Positions 36,165 through 47,900 of a DNA stretch of 64,000 bases are shown here, in pieces. The translations under genes and the position numbers were made by a program. Position 1 is the first letter of the stretch, and every line of letters starts with the position of its first letter. The DNA is from Notolepis coatsorum (lineage: Eukaryota > Chordata > Actinopteri > Aulopiformes > Paralepididae). The notes beneath the pieces are model-generated. The model searched no databases and was not told the origin of the DNA. It worked only from the letters and a program-made list of their open reading frames with translations. The DNA lies in the NCBI GenBank assembly GCA_963971535.1, contig OZ020594.1:117773127-117837126 (forward strand), given 5' to 3'.

Positions 36165-37365
36165 CTGGCACCTATAACACCTCAACGGATTTGGCACAAA
36201 CTCCCTAACCCTATATGCCAAATACCCTAAAAACACCACTCTCGGACTAACCTCACCCTCAAACTGAATAACTATGGTCCCTGACTCCTCCTTCTCTGCC
36301 CCTCTCTTCATCCTCTCTACACTCTTAACTTTCCCATTGCGTTCGTCACTCCCCAAATCCCCTAACAGCTGATCCATACTAACCCTAATTGGAATTCCCC
36401 CAATCACCCCCTTGCACCCACTATCCCTTTTCTCCCCTACTATCCCTACTTCACAGACCTCCACTTTCCCAATGCTCTTCATTTCCCTTGCCCTCTCTAC
36501 CTGCACTACACTTACACACGCTATAAACAAGTTCCCATCCCCCAACACCTTCCCGTACCTTACCTCACCTAACTGCGCTTTAATGAGCTTCGACAGCTGG
36601 TTCGGCTCTATATCCCCAACTCCATTCCCTCCCTCAAAACGCACCACTACATTCAACCCTCCAAAACCCTTTCCTCCACCCTCATCCTCTGACCCACTCA
36701 AGCTATCTCCCCTCTCTTTCTTCCTCTTACTCCCCTTCCCCTCACTTACCCTACTCTTCTTCTCCACCTTCGTCCACCCTTCTCCCCCACACTCCATACT
36801 GGCCCCACCCGTCCCCTTCCCGTCGTCATGGCCATTCTCATCCCTACCGCTATCTTCCTCGCCCTCCTCACACCATTTACTTCCATCACGATCCTCCCAA
36901 TACCCTGGATAGCCGTTCACAGGCCGGGGCCACCAATCAATAGGTTTCTGCTGTGCCTGATCCCTCACAGCCACGTCCTGCGCCTCCCACCACCGACTAC
37001 TACCACTCCCACGCAAGTCTTCGCGGCACAGTTCCGACGGACGCAGACGCCGCCACTCGGCGCACCTCTCAATATCCACCCTCCCACATGAACAAACCGC
37101 ACTTCTGTCTTCCTCTCCAAACAACAGCCGCCCCCCACGAACCTGCGGCATGGCCTGCTACTCCCTCTCTCCAGTGTCAAAGGCTCAAATGTCACACTCA
37201 TGCGCCACTCCTTCCTCTCTCTCTCGGATGGTTGTCGGCTCACCACACTCACTAACAACAACCAACGTTACGTGATGACGTGTTTACGCACAACAGCTAA
37301 CAACCAATCAGTGAAGGAGATGGCCGAGAGCGAAGTATACCCGGAAGGAGGTAGGACTCACTCAA

Positions 37366-37750
37366 CAACAAGGCTTGCTAGGCTAATTAGCTTGCACGGC
37401 GATATTTTATATATTTACGTGCCGAGTATGTGTGTGACGTGAATTCTGAGGCCACGTTTATAGTAGTGGGGGTATACAGTGGACGTCGTTTCAATATATT
37501 GTGGCGGAAGAGAGTATTTTAGTGTAATATTTAGCACATTGTCATGGAATACACCGCTTAGATACTACAGGCTTGCTAGGCTAATTAGCTTGCACGCCGA
37601 TGTTTTATATATTTACGTGCCGAGTATGTGTGTGTTTTGAATTCTGAGGCCATGTTTATAGTAGTGTGAGGTATACAGTTCGTTTTAATATATTGTGGCG
37701 GAAGAGAGTATTTTAGTGTCCTATTTATTGTCATGAGATACTCCGCTTGT
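37366..37750. repeat. Tandem duplication, ~190-bp unit
   Basis: CAGGCTTGCTAGGCTAATT... to ...GGCGGAAGAGAGTATTTTAG occurs twice (37371-37563 and 37568-37745) with moderate divergence, inside the hAT element. Confidence 0.75.
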
Positions 37751-37982
37751 CGGCTAACTACTAACGTGTAACGTGCGCGGACTGATGACGACATCAACTC
37801 GACTTGAGACATTCGCAGCAGCATAAGAAGTCAATTAAACTTGACGGGCATTATATCGACGATAATTATCGATATCGAATTATATGAAAATAATTTTATA
37901 ATTTTATCGCAATAACGTTTTTGGTCATATCGCCCAGCCCTAACACAACATTAGCTAAAATACTGTGATAAAACACAACATT

Positions 37983-40034
37983 CAAGTCAAGTCAAGTCAA
38001 GAGTTTTATTTGTCACGGCATACAAGTATACAATGAAATGCGGGTGGTCTTGCCCGCAACGATGTGCAATACAGTAGTAACAACATATAATAGAATCCAA
38101 TAAAACAACATTGTGCAATAAACAGTAACATAGTAGGGCATATCGGTATTTGTACATAAGTTATTTACAGAGCATGGAGGACATGCTATGTCCTGTGGTA
38201 GTGCATACACTGTTAGCTACGGATGAGGCACTGGGTCTTTCTGTACATTGCTATTTTATACAATCTCAGGTTATACTATACTATTTTTAAAGTGACCTTT
38301 CCTTAGTGGCCATAAGTGTGGGCGTGTGCAGCATGAGTGTGTGCTTGCTCATGTTAAAGTGGCTGCTAGTGTGTGAGCGTGTACAGTGTGTGTGTCGTGT
38401 GTGTGCTCATGTGTGCTTGTGTGTGGAGAGTTCAGTGTGTGGCTCTGATGGCCTGGGGGAAGAAGCTGAGCCGAAGCCTCTCTGTCCTAGTAGCTGGGGT
38501 TCGCAGGCCTGACCTCAGCAGCATGAACAGGCTGTTGTTGGGGTGGTGTGGGTCTTTCATTATTCTGAAGGCTCTGGATTTGCACCTCTTGTTGTATAGA
38601 ACCTGCAGGGGTGGTAGTGCAATACCCGTGGTACGCTCGGCTGAGCGCACCACTCTCTGTAGGGCCTTCTTGTCCTGTGCCGTGCTGTTTCCATACCAGG
38701 CAGTGATGTTTCCAGTCAAGATGCTCTCTACAGCTCCGGAGTAGAAGGACTGGAGTATCTTCCCAGATACTCTGAACTTCCTTAACTGTCTCAGGTGGTA
38801 GAGGCGCTGCTTCGCCTTTTTTACGACTGAGTCTACTGTATGTGTGTTGACCATGTCAGATCTTCTGAGATGTGGACCCCCAGGTACTTAAAGCTGCTCA
38901 CCCTGTCCACGGTAGCCCCGTTTATTCTCAGTGGTGTGTGTGTCTCCTGCTGTCCTCTCCTATAATCCACGATCAGCTCCTTGGTTTTACCAATGTTCAG
39001 GAGCAGGCTGTTGTCCTGGCACCAGCGTTCCAGTACCTCAACCTCCTCCCGGTAGGCCTTCTCGTCGTTGTCCGAGATCAGCCCCACTACCACTGTGTCG
39101 TCCGCAAACTTCACTATGGAGTTGGAGCTGAACTTGGCCACACAGTCGTGTGTGTATAGTGAGGACAGCAGGGGGCTCAGAACACAGCCCTGGGGGGACC
39201 CGATGCTCAGGGTGATGGGGTTGGAGGTCTGACCCCCCACCCTGACCGCCTGGGGCCTTTCACTCAGAAAGTCCAGTATCCAGGCGCTCAGAGCGGAGCT
39301 CAGACCCAGCTCGATCAGCTTGTCCACCAGTCTGGTGGGGACTATGGTGTTGAACGCTGAGCTATAGTCAATGAACAACAGTCTCACATAGCCCCCCTTC
39401 TGGCGGTCAAGGTGGGAGAGGGTGCTGTGCAGTACTTGGGAGACCGCATCGTCAGTGGACCTGTTTGGCCTGTATGCAAATTGCATGGGGTCCATATCAC
39501 TGGGGAGGGAGGCACAAATGTGATCCTTGACCAGCCTCTCGAAACATTTCATGGCCACAGAGGTGAGTGCCACCGGTCTGTAGTCATTGAGACATGTTGG
39601 GGAGGGTTTCTTTGGTACAGGGATGGTGGTAGACATCTTGAAGCAGGCAGGGACCACTGACTCCGCCAGGGATTGATTAAATATGGCGGTGAACACAGGG
39701 GCTAGCTGGTTGGCACAGGACTTAAGTATGCGTCCTGTTATACCATCTGGGCCAGCAGCTTTTCTGGTGTTCACCTGCATAAATGCTCTTCTCACACTGT
39801 GTTCCGACAACGAGAGAGCGTCCCCGCCCCCCCGCGGTTGCCCCCCCCTCCACAACAGCCGGCGCGCCAGTGACGTCACTAGCCGTTGAGCTAGCGGCGC
39901 CACTGTCTACACCAAACCGAGCGTAGAAAGAGTTGAGTTTGTCCGCGAGAGAGGCGTCGTCGCTCCCCATTGAGGGGCCGCTGACTTTGTAGTCAGTTAT
40001 TGTCCTCAGTCCCCGCCATAAGCCTCTTGTGTCG
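37983..40034 (-). mobile_element. Non-LTR retrotransposon with (CTTGA)n tail, 5'-truncated
   Basis: The 3' end at 37983 carries (TCAAG)n on the plus strand. The 3' UTR has GTGTGT-rich sequence and the coding part is a reverse transcriptase. It interrupts the 30-bp minisatellite. A second 3' end of this family lies at 12584-12684. Confidence 0.85.
38432..39903 (-). pseudogene. LINE reverse transcriptase, one frameshift
   Basis: 39903-38833 encodes the RT core: AGPDGITGRILKSCANQLAP, LNDYRPVALTSVAMKCFERL, motif A LLFIDYSSAFNTIVP, QGCVLSPLLSSLYTHD and motif C FADDTVVVG. The C-terminal part (TDSVVKKAKQRLYHLRQLRK ... AWYGNSTAQDKKAL) is in another frame from about 38850 to 38432. The upstream endonuclease is missing through 5' truncation; extra bases upstream of 39903 remain open (DDASLADKLNSFYARFGVD). 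The clade is CR1/L2-like and not resolved. Confidence 0.85.
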
Positions 40035-40363
40035 TTAGCTAAAATACTGTGATAAAACACAACATTATCTAAAATACTGTGATAAAACACAACATTAGCT
40101 AAAATACTGTGATAAAACACAACATTAGCTAAAATACTGATAAAACACAACATTAGCTAAAATACTGATAAAACACAACATTAGCTAAAATACTGTGATA
40201 AAACACAACATTAGCTAAAATACTGATAAAACACAACATTAGCTAAAATACTGTGATAAAACACAACATTAGCTAAAATACTGTGATAAAACACAACATT
40301 AGCTAAAATACTGATAAAACACAACATTAGCTAAAATACTGTGATAAAACACAACATTAGCTA

Positions 40364-40542
40364 GTATCACAGTAGCTAATGTTGTGTGGTATCACAGTAT
40401 TTTAGCTAATGTTGTGTTTTATCACAGTATTTTCAAGTTTCAAGTTTCACTTGAAAAGAAACTTGAAACTTGAAAATACTGTGATAAAACACAACATTAG
40501 CTAAAATACTGTGATACCACACAACATTAGCTACTGTGATAC
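40364..40542. repeat. 84-bp perfect palindrome with 11-bp spacer
   Basis: Left arm 40364-40447 is the exact reverse complement of right arm 40459-40542; the spacer is CACTTGAAAAG. The inner 20 bp are CAAGTTT words absent elsewhere in the array, while the rest is the 30-bp satellite unit. Confidence 0.95.
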
Positions 40543-40838
40543 CACACAACATTAGCTAAAATACTGTGATAAAACACAACATTAGCTAAAATACTGTGAT
40601 AAAACACAACATTAGCTAAAATACTGATAAAACACAACATTAGCTAAAATACTGATAAAACACAACATTAGCTAAAATACTGATAAAACACAACATTAGC
40701 TAAAATACTGATAAAACACAACATTAGCTAAAATACTGATAAAACATAACATTAGCTAAAATACTGTGATAAAACACAACATTAGCTAAAACACTGTGAT
40801 AAAACACAACATTAGCTAAAATACTGATAAAACACAAC

Positions 40839-41025
40839 AGGCAATTGCTTGCAATGTCACTGTGGTTGCACCTGTCCTTGTAAAATTAACCCCACATATA
40901 ATATATGATGTGAAATAAACCACGGCACCACTAGCAAACTGGAGTTGAAACCAAACTATGGCTGTCAACCTGAGTTCTGAACTTCTGAACCAGAAACAAT
41001 GGAGCTGGAACCCTGTTTATCATCT
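40839..41025. other. Short spacer between minisatellite and LINE-R
   Basis: Under 200 bases; nothing recognisable. Confidence 0.4.
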
Positions 41026-41195
41026 TTGATTTGATTTGAAATCTTTATTTCGAACATGCAATGAATACAAACAAACAATAACAAAAGCAAAACACAACTC
41101 AATCTACATGTTCGAAAAGGAGTAGGAAGAAGTATACACTTATTTAATCCTACCCTTTTTCCACTACTCAAATGAGTGTACTATTTTAAAACATA

Positions 41196-41203
<8 letters not shown>

Positions 41204-41265
<62 letters not shown>
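41204..41265. repeat. (TA)n microsatellite
   Basis: About 31 TA units in the 3' UTR of LINE-R. Confidence 0.95.
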
Positions 41266-41267
<2 letters not shown>

Positions 41268-41347
41268 TGTATGCAAAAATAAAAATAAAAAAACTATATA
41301 TGTAAAACAAGAAAGAAATAAAATAAAAATTTAAACACCCGTGAATA

Positions 41348-41638
41348 TCAAGTCCCTTCCTCATCCCTGTACCTTGTGAACATCATTTCCTTATACATCA
41401 GTTTGAATTGTCTCATGTTTGGACATTGCTTTAGCACCACATTTAGACTGTTCCATAGTTTCACTCCACATATCGAGATGCAGTGTCTTCTCATGGTAGT
41501 GCGTACATTAAGCACTTTTAAATTGAGTTCACCCCTCAGATTATAACCCCCCTCCCTATCAAAGAACAGTTCTTGAATGTTTCTTGGAAGTACATGACTT
41601 TTTGCTTTATACATTAATTGTGCCGTTTTAAATTCCAC
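41348..41638 (-). pseudogene. LINE-R RT C-terminal fragment
   Basis: Open frame ending TRYRDEEGT-stop, containing LRGELNLKVLNVRTTMRRHC and VKLWNSLNVVL, the usual end of CR1/Rex-like pol proteins. It is the continuation, beyond the BEL insertion, of 49732-50413. Confidence 0.75.
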
Positions 41639-42282
41639 AAGATCATTTAACTTTAATGTTTTTTACTTTAAAAATAATATGTTTGTGTGATCACGATAAC
41701 CTGCGATGTGAACTATCCTTATGGCCCTTTTTTGGAGTATAAAAAGTGGTTGTAGTGTAGACTTATATAATTGTTTCCCCAGACTTCAGCACAGTAATTT
41801 AAATATGGTAAAACTAGTGAACAGTAGAGAATGTAGAGTGATTTTCTATCCAGAATGTGCTTTACTTTACTCATGACTGAAATGCTTCTTGACAGTTTAG
41901 ATTGGACATGTTTTATGTGAGGTTTCCAACAGATTTTATGGTCTAAACAAAACAGAGGATATGGAGAGGGCTTCAGCGTTCTTATTTTGTTTCAGGTAGG
42001 TGCTCTTTGGATTAAATCCGGGGTAGGATTCGCTTATAAAAGAAAGGTTGAGATCCAAGGCAGCTCTACAATTTTTTAAAAAGCCTTTATTTAGTGGCTT
42101 ACATTATTTAGAAAAATCTTTTTTTTAAATCCGACATGTTTCGGCCTACATGGCCTTCTTCAGGGTGTTGCTGTGACAATTATTATAGTCTATTATTACA
42201 CCTAGGAATTTATTTTCATAAACTCTTTCAATAATCACATCATTTATTTTAACTTGTACTTGAGTATTTAATCTACAGTTTC

Positions 42283-43687
42283 TGTAACTGAGGGGTACAA
42301 TTCCCTGACTGTATTGATAAGTATGGTATCATTAAACCACTACCGATTATGTACTTTAACTACTGGCCACACAGTACATGATATAGATATGATGAACACT
42401 TTCCCACCATGAAACGAAGTCCACACAAATGTATAAATCGAATATTTTATATAGCAAAGGGTATATACAACGTTCACTTAATGACATTTATGATTTGAAT
42501 GCACTTGTAAGGCAAATGAGTATTCGTAGGCAAATCAACATTGAATGTCCAATCTCTGGTTACGCAGGGAGCAAGTATGCAACCTGGTTCTTTAGGGAAC
42601 TATAGCGATGGTACTTAAATGATTATAGCTGGATATACTAAAAGGGGGTCCCGCTGGTTGTAAGTCAGTAGAGGGGGGGGGGGGGTTAGGAGAGCCGCCG
42701 GCGATATCCCATCTGGCCAACGATTTCTTGGGAGAATTCAGAGTGCTGAACACGGTGCCCACAGAACCTCGGTCCACAGATGAATACAGCTGGGCCCTCT
42801 TGTAGACGGTAGCTGCCGGTCCACAACGAAGAGACGTGAGGCGACCTCACTCGGGGTAGAGCGCCGTCTCACCTGGACTCCTCTCGGGGGGTAGTTCCAA
42901 CACTCAGCAGTGTTGGCTGTTATCCATGGCATAAATCAAAGCACCCAAAGCAAGTAGATAATCCAAGCCGTGTAGGGCTCGCCGTCGTCCGGGTAAGGTA
43001 ATCCAATGTGCAGGTCCACTCGTCCTGGCCCAGAACTCCTCGGATGAAAGCACCACACGTGGTCTGCCCAGCCTGGTTAAGACTCTAGATAACGCGAGGA
43101 ACGATGGGGGGTACTGCTCACTTTATAACTCTAACCGAACGATGCACCATACATAATAGACTATTATTAACTTAATAGAAATACGTCCCACTCGACGGTA
43201 TAGTGCCAAACTATGACAATTCAACTATTAATCCACACGATGTCTCAATGCCATTCTGAGGCCAAGTTGACCATACTGCACCACACGTGTATCGTGGGTG
43301 AGGCTTAACGTCTTGCCACTAGGTTGGAGGGTAAAGAACTAAGGGCTAAGGGACTAAAAGGAAGTTCTACTTTACTTGCGCCATATATATATGCGCTGTG
43401 AACAAATAGTACCATTCGTATTTCGCCAGACGTATTCCTACGCGGAACCGGGCTAGTAACGACATGTTCGTCGGCACGATTGAACTTGAACCAAGGGGCT
43501 TGGCTGCTGGCGCCAGGTTCTTGTCCAATGAGAGAATGAAACTATTATGGGCTGTTAGTAGACTAAAGGGATATTCAGTGTATATGTACAAGGAATATAC
43601 AAGGGATATCAAACGATATACAAATACTATTAAATATATATCCATAAATAAATATATATATTCGGTTTAATCTGATCCTTCACAACA
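42283..43687 (-). repeat. 3' LTR of BEL/Pao copy 2
   Basis: 1405 bp, TGTAACTGAG...TTCACAACA. The adjacent internal GGGGGCGGC on the minus strand is the likely polypurine tract. Confidence 0.92.
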
Positions 43688-43780
43688 GCCGCCCCCTAAT
43701 TAGTCCCACCTAATTAGCTAAGCAGAGACAGATTAACCGCACTGTCTACCACTCAAGGTCCGCTGTAAGGGTCAGTCAAC

Positions 43781-44959
43781 TCACAAAGTCATGGGGTCAT
43801 GGTCGTCATCGATAGTGTCTGGGAGTCTGGGCAGTTCTATTAGCCTCGCCACGGGTCGTGTGTAAGTTCGCCCTTGGACGAGCACCTCAGCTGCTCGGAC
43901 CTTGCCATCGGCACCGGTGATCACTTTGCTTACGCGGCCAGCCGGCCACATAGCTCTGGGTAGTGACTGGTCGATAATCATGACGACTGTTCCTTCTGTC
44001 AAATTGTCTCTCTCTTTTACCCACTTCTGGCGGGTCTGTAGAGACGGTAGGTAGTGGAGTAGAAAGCTGTTCCAAAACTTGTCAGCTAGTACTTGACTGT
44101 ACCTCCACATTCTTCGGCCGTTCGCTTCTTCAGGCCTGTACATGGTCTGGGGTAGCGCGGGGTCCAGCCGCCCCATCAAGAGTGTGTTGGGGGTGACTGG
44201 GTCGACATCTGCTATATCACTGGAGACGTAACCGAGGGGCTTGGAGTTCAATACTCCCTCGATCTCCGTGAGGACTGTCATTAGGACTTCTTCCGCCACG
44301 GTCTGGGCCCCAAGCACGGCGTACAGGGCTGTCTTTATTGAACGTACTTCTCGTTCCCAGGTTCCACCGAAGTGGGGTGCGTTCGGGGGATTAAACTGGA
44401 AGTCAATCTGGGATGGAGCGAGGTGGGTCTTAAGTTCTGGGCCCATAGCTTGGAAGCTCTCTCTCAGCTCTCTTTCTCCGCCTTTGAAGTTTGTCCCGTG
44501 ATCAGACAACAATGTAGACGGTTTTCCTTTCCGTGATGTGAATCTTCGGAAGGCCATAAGGAATGAGTCTGTGCTCATGGTCGGAAGGAGTTCGATATGT
44601 ATCGCTCTGGTGGTCATGCATTTGAATACAATACCCCACCGCTTCTCGGTTCCTCTTCCTTTCTTTATATACAACGGGCCAAAACAGTCCATGCCTGTGG
44701 AGTGGAATGGCTTGTCGCCGAGTCGGAGGCGACAGGGAGGTAGGTCAGCCATCCGGGGTATGCTGGGCTGCGCGCGCCACTTTCGGCAGTCTAGACAGGT
44801 TCGCTGGAAGCGTCGCACTGCTTCTCTTCCTTGAAGTATCCAATAGCGACGTCTGATCTCCGCGAAGACTCTCTCTGCTCCTGCGTGGTGTACATCCTCG
44901 TCGTATTTCTTTATGATCAGCTCTGTGACCTTGTGTCGGCTGTTCAAGACTATCGGCAT
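43781..44959 (-). CDS. BEL/Pao integrase segment, core intact (copy 2)
   Basis: 392-residue frame. It starts in the N-terminal zinc-binding region (HH at about residues 25-26, CLDC at about 55-58) and continues through a catalytic core with D91 (GMDCFGP), D153 (LLSDHGTNF) and E202 (GTWERE). A C-terminal DUF5641-like domain follows (about 290-380, WPAGRVSKV). The apparent ATG start is produced at the deletion junction and is not the natural start. The upstream RT-RNase H part (about 625 residues relative to copy 1) is missing and the join is out of frame with the gag-protease segment. Confidence 0.88.
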   Translation of the reverse strand: MPIVLNSRHKVTELIIKKYDEDVHHAGAERVFAEIRRRYWILQGREAVRRFQRTCLDCRKWRAQPSIPRMADLPPCRLRLGDKPFHSTGMDCFGPLYIKKGRGTEKRWGIVFKCMTTRAIHIELLPTMSTDSFLMAFRRFTSRKGKPSTLLSDHGTNFKGGERELRESFQAMGPELKTHLAPSQIDFQFNPPNAPHFGGTWEREVRSIKTALYAVLGAQTVAEEVLMTVLTEIEGVLNSKPLGYVSSDIADVDPVTPNTLLMGRLDPALPQTMYRPEEANGRRMWRYSQVLADKFWNSFLLHYLPSLQTRQKWVKERDNLTEGTVVMIIDQSLPRAMWPAGRVSKVITGADGKVRAAEVLVQGRTYTRPVARLIELPRLPDTIDDDHDPMTL

Positions 44960-47900
44960 CGCCAGTCAATCTTCTTTACGTGTCCCGCTGTGATTAGCTT
45001 CTCAATCTCAGCGCGGTACACACTCTCTTGAGCGGGGTCTTTGGCTAGGCGCCGCTCTGTGTTCAATAGATACCGCTCTGTAGCTTCTTTCGTGGCGTGA
45101 AAGGTGGGCATTCCCTCTCGCCTCAGGAGTGGAGTTGCGTATCTCATCACTCCGCCGACTGTGACTCTCTTTGTCCCTTGCTCGAGGAGGTTTATGGCGT
45201 AAATGTCTTCTTTAGAACGAATGTCTTTCTTTTCGTTCTTAAAGGGCATTGTCTCTAGTGTCCATAGCCTCTCGACATGCTGCAGGAGAGTGGTGTCTTC
45301 TTCTGTCACTCTGGAGTGGAGGCAGCTAGTGGCTGCTGTTCGGTTGAGATATTTAGCGAGGGGGCCTTGTAGGGTCCATCCTAGGCGGGTCTCGACTGCT
45401 GCAGGACAGCCTCGGGGTCCTGTATGGACCCGGTCTATCGGGACTATGAGGTCTGCATGGTCGGAGCCTATCAGCAGGGTCGGGGTGGCGCCGTCTATGA
45501 GCGGGATAGGTAGTTGACGCAGGTGCACATATTTATCCATCAGCTTGGCGATGGGGTAGGTGTACTGCGATAGTCCTATTTCTTGGCTGGTGAAAGCATT
45601 TGTAATCCTATACCGTCGCTCTGGCTGCCCGCTTGCTGCAATAGTGAAGGAGACATTCTCGCCCTTTATCGACTTTAAATCTCTTCTTATTGTCCGAATC
45701 GTCATTTGGTTCTCGCTCCCCCGCAGTCCCAGCTGGGCCGCAGCGGACGCGAGCAGAAGGGTCTTCTCTGACCCGTCATCAAGGACGGCGTAAGTGTCCA
45801 TGACTTTATCTTGGTAGCTCAATGTTACACGGACTACCTTTAAGAGCACTTGGGCGCCGCTGCTGCTGGCGGGGTCAATGTACATGACACTTGCCTTGGT
45901 GCTGCTCGATGGTGCAGGTGCAGGCTTTCTTCTGTTACTGTCGTGTAGGACATCTAGGTGTGCTCCGTCACACCGACTGCACCTCTTCTTTAGGCGGCAT
46001 TCGGCTGCCATGTGACTGCGCGCACATCGGTAACAGCGCCTGTTGGACTTTATCCATTGACTCACTTCTTCTGCATTCATCTTTGTGAACAGGTCACATT
46101 GTGACAGCCAGTGTTCCTTCTCGCAGTACGGGCACACCATCTTCCACTTCTCTTTTCTCGAGGGGGTACTGTGGTTCTTACTGCTCGGTACTGATTCTGA
46201 TTGGTGCATGACAGTCACCGATCTTCTTCCATCGTTTATTCTCCTGGGTCCCTCTCTGGAGCTTGGTGTGCTCCGCACGAACGTATCCAGTCGTAAGCTG
46301 CTGACTTCTCTCGCCAGGAAGTCGGCTAGATCGAGGAGGGATGGTTCGGGACCATTAGGATCACGGTGGTCTCTCTGCCGCCTGAAGCGCTCTTGTCTGG
46401 CGGGTGGCAGCTTCTCTAAAATCCTCTCGACGTTAGAGTTGGCGTATAGCTCGTGCATACCCTTTTCCCGTTGCGCTCCCAGCATCCCTACCAGGGACTG
46501 CACTTTTATAGACAGGTCGTCTAATGAGCGATTGTCTGTTGCTGGGGGTAGGCGGTCAATATGCCTTATCTCTTGGATTACGTAATCCCATATACGTCCA
46601 TATCTCTGGTCCAGCGCTGCTAGAGCCGCGGTGTATGGGGTCGTAGAGGTGGCATAGGCTAGCGCTATATTGTGCGCTCGCGGTACTTTCAGGTGCTTCA
46701 GTAATATTGCATACTTGTGGCGTTCATCAGCGACATCCACCATCATTGTCTCTAAGCACATCCGGAGCTCCGTGTACTGTGCTCGATTCTCATAGGTGAA
46801 GTCTGGAAACGTCGGTGTGGCAATGTATGACGCCGTGGATGGCTGATACATCGGCGAGCGTTGGGGGAGAGGCCTCCTAGGCGAGTCTCCTCTTGCGCCT
46901 CTCTGTGGGCTGGTACCGGCAGGGTACCATGGCCCGCTGGTCCAGGTGCTATTCCTCGGGGCTGGTCGTGCGTCATGCTCACCCGTGAATAGGGTCGGGG
47001 GTCTGTAGCGCAGCGCCGCGGGGGTATAGCCTGGGCTGTACTGGACCTCCTGGTCCGGTGGAGTACTGTGCTGTCGTCGGTCTTGGTTCTCCTCCTCTCC
47101 CTCTTCTTCTTCTATCAGGTCCTCTAGATCCTGTAGTCGTTTATTTAGCTTCTCCGCAGTGTATGCCGCTCCTTCCTTGTAGCTGGGTCTCGCTTGGACC
47201 GGTCGGGGAAGGGGGTCTGCGGGGGGTATAGGTTTGGTCTGTTGGTCAAGTTCAGGGTCGCTTGCTCGGTTAGGAGACGCTGCCCTTGACTGTTGTCTCG
47301 ACGAGTTCCTTGAACCCCTGGCGGAGGGAGAGGGTGTTGCCTTGAGGATCAGCTGCTCCATTAGTTGCGCTTGTAGCTTGTCGCGCTCGGCTTGTAGTCT
47401 GTCGCGCTCGCCCTGTAGTCTGTCGCGCTCGGTTTCGCGCTGGATGAGAGCGAGGTCGCGCTCTGCCTCTCTTTGGGCACCGTCAGCGGCACGCTGGGTG
47501 TCTGCTCGGTCTCTTGCCATATTCTCTTCCGTCTGAAGGCGTCTCATCTCCAGGCGTATGCGCTCTTCTTCGCTCCGTTGTTGCGCTTGGAGTTGTTCGC
47601 GCTCGCTAAGCGTCTGTGCTTGGAGTCGATCGCGTTCACCCTGAAGTCGATCGCGTTCACCCTGAAGTCGATCGCGTTCGGTAGAGGCTGTCAGGCTGAC
47701 GAGGAACGCCTGTGATAGCATCCTCTCCGCTTCGCTGGGGGAAGACGGTTGTAGAGGTGAGCCGCTCCTGGCTGTACTCGTTGGGGAGTCCTGGAGCTCT
47801 ATTTCCTCGGCGCTCTCCTCCTCTTCTTCCGTGCAGAGTTCTCTCTCTGTAGGGTTGTCTTCCTCCCGGGGCTGGTCGGGGACTACTTCTTCGGTATTGG

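Larger units (their letters stand above)
33724..37198 (-). pseudogene. LINE ORF1 (Gag-like, CCHC zinc knuckles), interrupted by a MITE
   Basis: Two segments on -: about 37151-36165 and 34392-33724. The N-terminal half is Gly/Glu/Lys-rich with a bipartite basic stretch and an RRM-like region (VVVRFEGGN, GNLFIACVSVVQ). The first knuckle reads CYRCQ at its proximal end and EFGHVAKWC at its distal end, separated by the MITE inside the Gln codon region. Two more knuckles follow (CGRCSGEHKYGEC and CCSCGGKHSVAYWGC). It would bind LINE RNA. An ATG at 37198 (MSVTFEPLTLERGS) lies in another frame from the 37151 start, suggesting a small N-terminal frameshift. The knuckle pattern resembles I-clade/Tx1-type ORF1 proteins. 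Confidence 0.75.
33571..37234 (-). mobile_element. ORF1-only ('half') LINE with 16-bp target duplication
   Basis: The unit on - starts at 37234, contains one ORF1-type gene and a short 3' UTR, and ends in a (GAA)n tail at 33571-33585. A 16-bp direct repeat, TCGGCTCACCACACTC, lies at 33555-33570 and 37235-37250. Removing the MITE leaves about 1.9 kb. No RT or endonuclease is present, so it must have been copied in trans. Confidence 0.85.
33435..37941. mobile_element. hAT-type element hosting a nested LINE
   Basis: Ends TGGGCTGGGCGAT and ATCGCCCAGCCCT are inverted repeats and A/T-rich CGATAA-type sequence lies inside each. Flanking octamers CACACAAC and AACACAAC match at 7 of 8. The interior is filled by the ORF1-only LINE (33571-37234) and by a tandem duplication at 37366-37750. 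Confidence 0.72.
33352..40838. repeat. 30-bp minisatellite GCTAAAATACTGTGATAAAACACAACATTA, split by insertions
   Basis: Blocks are 33352-33434, 37942-37982 and 40035-40838. Two unit forms occur, with and without GTG (TACTGTGATAAA and TACTGATAAA). A hAT element with nested content and a LINE separate the blocks. An inverted segment forms a large palindrome at 40364-40542. Confidence 0.92.

Noticed and set aside
33352-40838. Evenly spaced 30-bp repeats considered as a CRISPR array
   Set aside because: No unique spacers; contiguous tandem units in a eukaryotic context.
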